Assembly (NCBI GenBank): GCA_947625155.1
Contig: CANQNG010000005.1
Span: 1-64,000, forward strand
From: an uncultured Clostridia bacterium
GTDB lineage: Bacteria > Bacillota > Clostridia > Oscillospirales > Ruminococcaceae
DNA length: 64,000 bases
Direction of reading: 5' to 3'
Every line of letters begins with the position of its first letter. Position 1 is the first letter of the stretch. Below, one piece after another: positions 33,468-41,225 of this stretch. A program made the position numbers and the translations under genes. The notes under the pieces were generated by a model, which searched no databases, was not told where the DNA came from, and saw nothing but the letters and a program-made list of their open reading frames with translations.

Positions 33468-33473
33468 TATAAT
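33468..33473 (+). promoter_or_regulatory. -10 element of ppk1
   Basis: GGTATAATAGAAAG gives a good -10. The leader 33480-33555 has a GC-rich imperfect hairpin (CCCGGAGAACGGGG) but no recognised riboswitch. Confidence 0.6.
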
Positions 33474-33555
33474 AGAAAGTAGTACCCGGAGAACGGGGAC
33501 GTTTGCATACTGTCCGGTCTCCGTACCCCATTTCCCATGAAAAGGAGCGTTGTCT

Positions 33556-35610
33556 ATGGTACAGCCTTATTATATGGACAGGGAACTGTCATGGATCAAT
33601 TTCAATGTCCGTGTACTCGAAGAAGCAGAGGACCCGGATGTCCCGCTGCTCGAACAGCTCGGGTTTTCTGCCATCTACCAAAGCAATTTAGACGAGTTCG
33701 TGCAGGTGCGTGTCGGTACGATGCTCGACCGCATGAAGCATGATCCGAAGAAAAAGGACTCCCGCAGCGGCAGGAGACCCAAGGAACAATTCCGTGCCAT
33801 GCTGGACGGCATACGGGAGCTGCTCCCCCGGAAAGACCGTGCCTATTCCCACACCATGGAGCAATTGAAGAACTATGGATTTGAGCGCATCATGTTCGGG
33901 GATGCGGATGCGGAGGAACAGCGCTTTCTGGAGCAGTATTTCAAGCGTGAGGTGAAACCCCTGCTGTCCCCGATCATCATCGACAAGCGGCAGCCGTTCC
34001 CGTTCCTGCGCAACAAGGCGCTCTATGTGGTGGTACACATTGCGGCAAAGCGGGGCATCAAGCTCGGTATCATCCCGGCATGGACAAGATCCGGCAGGGT
34101 CATCCGCACCGGCAAAGCGTGGCGGTTCATGCTGCTCGAGGATCTGATCCTGCACTTTGCACCACAGGCATTCAAGGGCTACCGGGTACTGGATGCCGCT
34201 GTCATGCGTGTGACGAGAAGCGGTGTGATCGAATTTTCCAATGCCGCCACGGGCGGCGGTTCGGATCTTCGGGAGATCATGGAGGAGCAGGTCGCCAAGC
34301 GCCGCAAGCGTGAACCTGTCCGCCTGCAAATGAACAGCGCCCTTGCGCCGGAGGCGATGGACTACCTGATCCAGAAACTCGGGCTGAAACACCGGCAGGT
34401 GTTCTTTGAGGAAACACCGCTTGACCTGTCCTTTGTCTATAAGCTCGCAGAATCCAACGATGACCCGGCGCTCTGCTATCCGCAGAACAAGCCGCAAAAT
34501 CGGGCAGACATCTCCGCACGGAAGAGCATGATGAGCCAGATCCTGCAAAGGGACATTCTGCTGTCCTATCCATATGAGTCCATTTCGCCCTTCCTGCGCC
34601 TGCTGGATGAAGCGGCACTGGATCCGGATGTGGTGTCCATCAAGATCACCCTCTATCGTGTCGCAGCCAACAGCCGGGTGGTCGAAGCACTCTGTCAGGC
34701 TGCCGAAAACGGCAAGGATGTGCTGGTTCTGGTGGAACTGCGGGCACGGTTCGATGAGGAAAACAATATTGCATGGGCAAAGCGCCTCGAAGATGCCGGG
34801 TGTACGGTCATCTACGGTCCGCACAATATGAAAGTCCATTCCAAGCTCCTGCTCATTTCCCGCCGGACGGAAAACGGCGTGGAAAACTTCGTGCAGATCG
34901 GCACGGGCAATTACAACGAAAAGACTGCCCGCATTTACACCGACCTCTCCCTGATGACTGCCAACTCGGAGATCGCAGCGGATGCAAGGCACGTGTTCGA
35001 TGCGCTCTCCACGGATTCACTGGTGGAGCAGACGGGGCAGCTTCTGGTCGCACCGCTGTGTATGCGGGGGAAGATACTTGCCATGCTCGAAGAGGAGATC
35101 CGCCATGCCGAAAACGGTGGACCTGCCTATTTTGCAGCAAAGGTGAATTCCATCAGCGACCGGGGCATCATGGATAAGCTTGCCGAAGCCTCACAGGCAG
35201 GCGTGAAAATTGAACTTGTCGTGCGTGGTATCTGCTGCCTGAAGCCGGGCGTGCCGGGGTATACGGACAATATCCGCATCGTGAGCATCGTGGGGCGGTA
35301 TCTCGAACATAGCCGCATCTATATTTTCGGCACGCCGGAAAGACGGCGGGTATACATCAGCTCCGCAGACCTCATGACCCGTAATACACAGCATCGTGTG
35401 GAGGTCGGTGCGCCGCTGCTCGACCCGCAGCTCCGGGAGCAGGCGATCGCTATGGTGCAGCTCTGTCTGTCGGACAATACCAAGGCAAGAGAGGGACAGC
35501 CGGACGGCAGCTTTCTCCACTGCACCCCCGTCAAGGGAGAGGGTGCTGTCAATGCACAGGCGATCCAGTATGAAAATGCCGTCCGTGCTTCCCGTAAACG
35601 AAAGGAGTAA
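33556..35610 (+). CDS. ppk1: Polyphosphate kinase 1
   Basis: This 684-aa enzyme reversibly makes polyphosphate from ATP. The four PPK1 domains are visible: YYMDRELSWINFNVRVLEEA at the N-terminus, the long helical head domain, the phosphohistidine region HNMKVHSKLLLISRR, and the second phospholipase-D-like site YISSADLMTRNTQHRVEVG. AAAGGAGCG precedes the ATG at 33556. A TTG-started permease follows after 3 nt. Confidence 0.94.
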   Translation: MVQPYYMDRELSWINFNVRVLEEAEDPDVPLLEQLGFSAIYQSNLDEFVQVRVGTMLDRMKHDPKKKDSRSGRRPKEQFRAMLDGIRELLPRKDRAYSHTMEQLKNYGFERIMFGDADAEEQRFLEQYFKREVKPLLSPIIIDKRQPFPFLRNKALYVVVHIAAKRGIKLGIIPAWTRSGRVIRTGKAWRFMLLEDLILHFAPQAFKGYRVLDAAVMRVTRSGVIEFSNAATGGGSDLREIMEEQVAKRRKREPVRLQMNSALAPEAMDYLIQKLGLKHRQVFFEETPLDLSFVYKLAESNDDPALCYPQNKPQNRADISARKSMMSQILQRDILLSYPYESISPFLRLLDEAALDPDVVSIKITLYRVAANSRVVEALCQAAENGKDVLVLVELRARFDEENNIAWAKRLEDAGCTVIYGPHNMKVHSKLLLISRRTENGVENFVQIGTGNYNEKTARIYTDLSLMTANSEIAADARHVFDALSTDSLVEQTGQLLVAPLCMRGKILAMLEEEIRHAENGGPAYFAAKVNSISDRGIMDKLAEASQAGVKIELVVRGICCLKPGVPGYTDNIRIVSIVGRYLEHSRIYIFGTPERRRVYISSADLMTRNTQHRVEVGAPLLDPQLREQAIAMVQLCLSDNTKAREGQPDGSFLHCTPVKGEGAVNAQAIQYENAVRASRKRKE

Positions 35611-35613
35611 ACG

Positions 35614-36960
35614 TTGCAAGGACCTGATTTTCTGAAAGACCATTCCGGAAGGACATGGAAAGAAAAGGCAAGTGTCTCCCTCTGGGTATTCCTGACGGTG
35701 GCGGCATTGATCCTGTTCTACTATCTGCTGCAATATCTGGCGAATATTTCGGCATTTTTCGGAGCGATCCTGTCGGGTATCAGCCCGGTGCTCTGGGGAC
35801 TGATCTTTGCCTATCTGCTTGACCCGATCGCACGGTTCTACGAACGGAACCTGCTGGACATCTTTTCCCGCCGGGAAAAAGCGACCCCGAAACTGCCCCG
35901 GCGGGTACGGGTCGTATCGGCGCTGCTGACACTGCTGACGGCGCTGATCTTTATCGGCGGGCTGCTGAGTCTGATCGTGCCGGAGATCTCCAACAGCATT
36001 TCCGGCATCGTCAAGGAACTGCCCTCCCAGATCGACCGCCTGACGACACAGCTCCAGAACAAGACTTTTTTCAACAATGAAACTGCCCTCGGCAGCTATG
36101 CGAACAGTGCCATTTTAAGCGGTCTTGCGGCGGCGGAAACATGGCTCAAGGACGATCTGCCATCACAGGCGAACCTGCTGTTCGGGTATTTCTACACGGG
36201 CGTGAAGGGCGTGTTCAATGTCGTGTACAATCTGGTGATCGGTCTGATCCTGTCGGTGTATATCATCATTGACAAGGAACGGCTGATGCGGCAGATCAAG
36301 CAGATGGTCTACAGCATTTTCCCGACCGGCACTTCCAACACCATGCACCGGATGTTCGCAAGAGGCAACCGCAAGCTCAACGGTGCGATCCGTGGCAAAA
36401 TGGTGGATTCCCTCATCATCGGCATGATCTGCTTCATCCTGTTGAGCTTTCTCAATCTGATCCCGTGGTTCAACTATCCGTACCCGGTGCTGCTGGCGGT
36501 GATCGTAGGCGTGACCAATGTCGTGCCGTTCTTCGGACCGTTTGTCGGCGGCTTCATTACGGGCGTGCTGGTGCTGTTTGAGGATCCGAAAATGACGATC
36601 CCCTATGTGATCCTGATCGTCGTATTGCAGCAGTTCGACTGCAACTTCCTCGATCCGCACATCGTGGGCGGTTCGATCGGGCTGCGGCCGTTCTGGTCGA
36701 TCTTCGCCTGTCTGCTCGGGAGCAGCATCCTTGGCGTGCCGGGCTTTATCATCGGACCGCCGGTGGTGGCATTTTTGTATGAGATCGCCAGCGAGTGGAC
36801 GGAGGAGCGTCTGCGGGCAAAGCATCTGGAGGATATGTTTGGCATCAAACCCCTCGAAGAACCCGCACCCGAAGAAGAACGTCAGCCCGAAACGCAGAAA
36901 TTAGGGCAGCTCATGCAGGCTGGTGCAGAGGCGATCCAGAAAATGCGCAAAGATAAATAG
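35614..36960 (+). CDS. AI-2E family (PF01594) permease
   Basis: This 448-aa membrane protein has about eight transmembrane segments. The family signature region GAIRGKMVDSLIIGMICFIL, NVVPFFGPFVGG, and LDPHIVGGSIGLRPFW are present. Members export autoinducer-2 or act as Na+/H+ antiporters; the substrate is not determinable here. The start is a TTG at 35614 with AAAGGAG 7 nt upstream, overlapping the ppk1 stop region. Confidence 0.87.
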   Translation: MQGPDFLKDHSGRTWKEKASVSLWVFLTVAALILFYYLLQYLANISAFFGAILSGISPVLWGLIFAYLLDPIARFYERNLLDIFSRREKATPKLPRRVRVVSALLTLLTALIFIGGLLSLIVPEISNSISGIVKELPSQIDRLTTQLQNKTFFNNETALGSYANSAILSGLAAAETWLKDDLPSQANLLFGYFYTGVKGVFNVVYNLVIGLILSVYIIIDKERLMRQIKQMVYSIFPTGTSNTMHRMFARGNRKLNGAIRGKMVDSLIIGMICFILLSFLNLIPWFNYPYPVLLAVIVGVTNVVPFFGPFVGGFITGVLVLFEDPKMTIPYVILIVVLQQFDCNFLDPHIVGGSIGLRPFWSIFACLLGSSILGVPGFIIGPPVVAFLYEIASEWTEERLRAKHLEDMFGIKPLEEPAPEEERQPETQKLGQLMQAGAEAIQKMRKDK

Positions 36961-36969
36961 AGCAGGCAG

Positions 36970-37007
36970 GAAGCAGGGATGAACGATACGGTGATCCCTG
37001 CTTCTGT
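36970..37007 (+). terminator. Hairpin after the ppk1/AI-2E operon
   Basis: GAAGCAGGGAT/ATCCCTGCTTC forms an 11-bp stem 9 nt past the stop. Confidence 0.75.
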
Positions 37008-37017
37008 CATACAACAA

Positions 37018-37054
37018 AACGCTGCACCCCCGGTAAAACGGCGGTGCAGCGTTT
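37018..37054. terminator. Second hairpin between converging operons
   Basis: AACGCTGCACC/GGTGCAGCGTT forms an 11-bp stem with a GC-rich loop, suited to termination from either side. The rest of 37055-37233 is AT-rich without a gene. Confidence 0.7.
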
Positions 37055-37233
37055 GTGCAGTTCCGGCAGTACAGCTACGGGACTGCGCTCTTTCCCTCTC
37101 CTCATTTATATAACAACGAAAATGAAAATAAATTGGATTTTTTCTGATAATTTTTGAAAATATCATCATTTTGTACAATGATCACCATGCAGGATCGGAC
37201 AAAATGACTGAAATGATCCGCTGCCGCAGAGAC

Positions 37234-39537
37234 TTAGTTTTCACGTTTCTTGCGGAGCAGTCCGGAGCGGATCACGAGGAACAGACCCATGCCCACACAC
37301 AGCAATGCGCCGAAAGCGATGTAATAATTCGTCATGTCATATCTGCCTGTCTGCGGCAGGGTCACATAAGTACCATCCCCGAATACGCCTTCTCCGGTCA
37401 CGGGGTCGATCACATAGGTCTCCAGGATCGCGCCCTCCGCATCAGTCAGGACGATCGATACCGTGTCATCTTCGTTCTCGGTCAGCTGTGCATCCGCAGG
37501 AGCTGCGCCGTTTCTTGTCTCGTAGTCATTGATCGCCCACTCGATGAGCTGCTCCTCTGAATACGGTGTTGTTTCCGGTGCAGGTTCAGTCGGTGCAGGT
37601 TCAGTCGGCTCGGGTTCTGTTGCTTCTGTTGGTTCTGTTTCAGTCGGTGCGGGTTCTGTCGGTGCGGGTTCTGTCGGTGCTGGCTCTGTCGCTTCTGTTG
37701 GTTCTGTTTCAGTCGGTGCAGGCTCGGTCGGCTCGGGTTCTGTCGGAGCTGGCTCTGTTGCTTCTGTTGCTTCTGTTTCGGTCGGCTCAGGCTCGGTCGT
37801 GTCAGGTTCGGTCGGGTCGGGTTCAGTCGGGTCGGGTTCGTAAAATTCAATGGGAGGAACGACTAAACTACCGGACATATAATTTTCACAGTATGCTTCC
37901 TGACCTGCGGCATTCATCACGGCTGCATACATACTAAAATCGAATACTTTACCATCGATAATTGCGTCATATTCTTCATCATTGTAGTACATTGCAAGAG
38001 AAAGCTCTGTCATCAAGGGTTCATCACTCTGTACGATCCACGAAAATTCTCCTGTGTATTCATTGAAAACAAATAGCCCTGACACAGTGTCTCTATCCTG
38101 ATCTGCCCAGTCTGTACCGATCACTTCAAAGCCCGTATCTTCAAAATATCTGCCATCAATGTAAAGCCTACCTTCGATCGCAACGTAGTCATCTGTCTGG
38201 GGTACGTTAAAATCAATATTGACCCATGTATAATCTTTATGATCTCTATCGACTACACTGTCGGGCAGATAATATTCCACGGGTGTCGGTTCTTCGTCAT
38301 CAGACGGGTCCTCGATAGCATCAAGAACAGCATCGCCCTGTTCGATATACTGGCAGAGTGCCGCAGCATCAGCGGTGTTGACTACACCGTCACAGTTGAA
38401 ATCACCAAAATATACATTTTCTAAAGCTTGTTCCGATACTGTGTAGCTGATCGATGAATCTCCTCCGACCCCACCGGTGTTTAACGGGAAATCGGCTTGG
38501 CTGATCACACCGGCAGCATATCTCATGATGCCATAGACATCCAGCATGGAAAGGCAACAGTCCATGTCCACATCGCCGTTTACCTGTGCCTGTTCTTTGA
38601 ATGTGACAGGCGCATCTTCCGGCGGATCGGTCGGTGCGGATCCTGTTGCTTCTGTCGGTTCTGTTTCGGTCGATACAGGCTCGGTCGGCTCTGGTCCTGT
38701 CGTTGCTATATCCCACACATAAAGTGCCTTTGTGACTTGTGTCGATGTGATCTTTGTAGCAGTCGCAATGTCAGCATCCAGACAAAGGTCGTAGTATGCA
38801 CCATCTGTAGGCGCTTGACACTCCAGCTCAAACGAGAACGTTACCGAAGCGCTGCCGTCATTGGGGATGATCACCGAAAACTCTCCCGTTTCGTAGTTGG
38901 GTACAAAAGTCACCCGATCCCGATCCCGATAGTCGTCAAAACTCTCCACATGCTGTATTGCCAATTCCACTAATTCAAAGCCCATATCACCGAGATCATA
39001 ACCATCAAGGGTGAGTTTGCCATGGAGCGCAACGCATTTTGCATTGGTATCCGGTACTTCAAAAGTGATAGTGCCTTCTGCATAACTATCCCTTCCGCTT
39101 TCAAGGTAAACGTTCGACATATCCAGATCGTATGCGATCTCGGTCGCAGACGGACTCAGCAGCTCGGAAAAGGTGCTGCTGTTCCCAAGCCACTCGCTGA
39201 CCCCCACTGCATCCGTGATGTCGACTTTGTTGTCACAGTTGAAATCGCCGGCAAGTGTGGCATTTTCGCTCACGACAAGCTCGATCTGATCGCTGTAACC
39301 AGTAACATATTCTAGGATAAGAAGCACATCTATGGGTGTGAGAGCCCCGTCATTATCCACATCTGCGTTTGCCCATGCCTGTTCTTCGAGGGCTGTTAAT
39401 TCTTCTTCTGTCAGTTCGGATCCTGCTGCCGCTGCCGACACCCCCGCTCCGGTCTGGAGCGTAAAGGTCAGTGCAACTGCCGCCGAAGAAAGTCCGGCTG
39501 CTGCACGTGACAGAAATGTTTTGCCTTTCTTTTTCAT
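37234..39537 (-). CDS. LPQTG-anchored surface protein with two dockerin-like modules
   Basis: This 767-aa protein has a signal peptide (about 1-35), dockerin-like module 1 (about 52-125: ANADVDNDGALTPIDVLLIL and GDFNCDNKVDITDAVGVSEW), a beta-rich X module (about 128-290), a short Thr/Pro/Glu linker and dockerin-like module 2 (about 310-415: VNGDVDMDCCLSMLDVYGIM, GDFNCDGVVNTADAAALCQY). A homologous X module (about 425-570), a 100-residue EPTEPAPTE-type repeat linker and a sortase signal LPQTG at 727-731 with hydrophobic helix and RKKREN tail follow. The Ca-loop pattern DxDxDG marks the dockerins. It is covalently wall-bound, so it could attach scaffoldins to the cell. AGAGAGGTCACAAGG precedes the ATG. 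Confidence 0.87.
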   Translation of the reverse strand: MKKKGKTFLSRAAAGLSSAAVALTFTLQTGAGVSAAAAGSELTEEELTALEEQAWANADVDNDGALTPIDVLLILEYVTGYSDQIELVVSENATLAGDFNCDNKVDITDAVGVSEWLGNSSTFSELLSPSATEIAYDLDMSNVYLESGRDSYAEGTITFEVPDTNAKCVALHGKLTLDGYDLGDMGFELVELAIQHVESFDDYRDRDRVTFVPNYETGEFSVIIPNDGSASVTFSFELECQAPTDGAYYDLCLDADIATATKITSTQVTKALYVWDIATTGPEPTEPVSTETEPTEATGSAPTDPPEDAPVTFKEQAQVNGDVDMDCCLSMLDVYGIMRYAAGVISQADFPLNTGGVGGDSSISYTVSEQALENVYFGDFNCDGVVNTADAAALCQYIEQGDAVLDAIEDPSDDEEPTPVEYYLPDSVVDRDHKDYTWVNIDFNVPQTDDYVAIEGRLYIDGRYFEDTGFEVIGTDWADQDRDTVSGLFVFNEYTGEFSWIVQSDEPLMTELSLAMYYNDEEYDAIIDGKVFDFSMYAAVMNAAGQEAYCENYMSGSLVVPPIEFYEPDPTEPDPTEPDTTEPEPTETEATEATEPAPTEPEPTEPAPTETEPTEATEPAPTEPAPTEPAPTETEPTEATEPEPTEPAPTEPAPETTPYSEEQLIEWAINDYETRNGAAPADAQLTENEDDTVSIVLTDAEGAILETYVIDPVTGEGVFGDGTYVTLPQTGRYDMTNYYIAFGALLCVGMGLFLVIRSGLLRKKREN
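37570..37840. repeat. Pro/Thr/Glu linker-coding tandem repeat
   Basis: Degenerate units of 12-15 bp (GGTTCTGTCGGTGC and variants) encode repeated EPTEP/APTE segments in the surface protein. Length variation between strains is likely. Confidence 0.8.
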
Positions 39538-39613
39538 CCTTGTGACCTCTCTTTACTGAAATTTGCCTGTCCAGATGAACCGCGCGCCAGCATCTGTGCA
39601 GACATCTATACCA

Positions 39614-39633
39614 GAAAGCACACCTGTGCTTTC
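39614..39633 (-). terminator. Hairpin downstream of the split regulator
   Basis: GAAAGCAC/GTGCTTTC with a 4-nt loop follows the regulator's final stop on the minus strand. A short T-poor tail makes this a weak terminator. Confidence 0.5.
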
Positions 39634-39642
39634 CAATATACG

Positions 39643-41028
39643 CTATAGCCCAAGCGCCTGCTCCATCAGCCGGAGCGTGTCGTCTTTGGAACGGAGTATC
39701 CCCCATTTTTCGAGCTTTTTGAGATGATCGACAAACATATCCGTGATGCGCTTGTTATAGACCACGGAAATATAGCATTTTCCCTCAAAATCGACCATGA
39801 CCAGAAGCATGCCGTTTGTCCTGAGGTTGACGACCGTGTTGTCCGACATCCGTATCGCTGGGAAACGCAGAGCATTGTAGCTGTTCGTGTCCGTCTCCCT
39901 TGCCACTTTGACGGCTCTGTGCAGCGAATCTTCCCGCAGTTCGAGCGGGATCTCTTTCGTAAAGGACAGCATTTCCCGCAGCTTTTTGCCCTGCAGAATG
40001 ATCTCTATCCCGTCCTCAAAAAAGATATCATGTGTGACAGTCGCATCACCGAGATATTGCCCCAGAAAGCGGATATAATTTTACGCGATCAGCTCCTTGT
40101 TGTCAAGATCTGCAATGTACTCATAAATGTACCGGACGTTCGCCTCCATGATGTAGCACGGGGTCTTTTTGAGGAGATACAGTTCTCCGCCGGAGACCAT
40201 GTCTTTCCCGGTCGTCATCATATCCTGCAAAAAGACAATAGGATCGCTGTACACGCTGATGAACGGAGCTGCTTTTTCGAGGAGCGTGTCAAAGTGCTGC
40301 CTTTCGGCATGGACAAAGCTCTCCTCGTTCAGGAACACGCCATTTTCGGTTTCCTTATCGAACAAGATCATGCCCCTGTCCGTGATGAGCCGGAAACAAT
40401 ACCGGCTGCTCTCGATAAAGCTGTTGACATCCGTCTGAAAGCCGCACGGTGCGACATTCTTGACCAGCAGCGCCGGAATGGCATTGACGATCGAGAGAAA
40501 GTCCATGCCGGTCTCGTTTTTGTCGAGCGGTATCAGCCATGTGACCGCACAGTCCTCGCCGAGTAAAGCAAACAGACATTCCACGAAGGTCTCCCTTGCA
40601 TAAACGGGCGACTCCAGAAGACGCACCTGTGCCGCCCCCTGACAGAGCCACACAGCGGCGGCGGTCAGTTCTTCCAGACCGCAGATGTCCTTGCCCGGCT
40701 GGGGCGCACGGGCTTTCAGGTAATTTTCCGGTATGGTCGGGTAAGTAATGGAATAGAGCTTGTTGAATGCCCGGCTGACGAACTGGTTCGCCGGGGAGGA
40801 ACGGTCATACTGAAAGGCTTCTGCCAGCTCCAGTTTTTCCTCGGGGGCAAGGGACATCACCTGTGAGATCTCCTCGATCATGTCATAGCTTGCCAAGAGC
40901 AGATGTCCGTTTTTGATCTTGCTGAAATGCGACCGTTTCATGTTTAGTTTTTCACACAGTTCTGCGGATGAAGTATTGTGTGCAAGCATGACCGCACTTA
41001 ATTTTTTCCCAAATTCCGTAATGATCAT
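39643..41028 (-). pseudogene. XRE-type helix-turn-helix regulator interrupted by an in-frame TAA
   Basis: The first part (41028-40081, 315 codons) starts MIITEFGKKLSAVML and has an N-terminal helix-turn-helix (SSAELCEKLNMKRSHFSKIKN), then a long unknown domain ending LDNKELIA. A TAA at 40081-40083 follows. The same frame then stays open for 145 more codons (NYIRFLGQYLGD to LRLMEQALGL, stop at 39643), with coherent charged/hydrophobic composition. No start codon with a ribosome-binding site is apparent just after the stop. A single C-to-T change (CAA to TAA) would explain it; read-through or a functional short form are alternatives. Confidence 0.7.
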
Positions 41029-41058
41029 CTCCTGTTACCATAATTCCCCCCACCCGCC

Positions 41059-41085
41059 TTGACAATAATTATTATAGCATGTCAA
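41059..41085. promoter_or_regulatory. Palindromic operator-like site over the regulator's promoter
   Basis: TTGACA-ATAATTATTATAGCA-TGTCAA is a 27-bp inverted repeat with a palindromic centre that covers the -10 of the minus-strand promoter. Autoregulation by the HTH protein is an inference. Confidence 0.5.
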
Positions 41086-41099
41086 AAAGTGCAAGTCAA
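41071..41099 (-). promoter_or_regulatory. Promoter of the XRE-type regulator
   Basis: On the minus strand TTGACT, 17 nt and TGC-extended TATAAT lie about 42 nt upstream of the start codon. Confidence 0.75.
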
Positions 41100-41189
41100 T
41101 ACAGAACGGGGTGGTTTCCATTTTTTGAAATACTTTTGGAAACTGCATTTTTGCTGACCGCCCTCCCTGTGTCCGTTTCCTTTTTCTGC

Positions 41190-41219
41190 AAAATGAGGGG
41201 ACACAGGTGTGTCCCCTCA
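41190..41219 (-). terminator. Rho-independent terminator of clpB
   Basis: The 11-bp stem TGAGGGGACAC/GTGTCCCCTCA with a 4-nt loop is followed by TTTTGC on the minus strand, 7 nt after the clpB stop. Confidence 0.85.
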
Positions 41220-41225
41220 GCATGC

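Noticed and set aside
37570-37840. CRISPR-like array in the repetitive stretch
   Set aside because: Units are 12-15 bp, degenerate and in frame with a Pro/Thr/Glu linker; there are no spacers.
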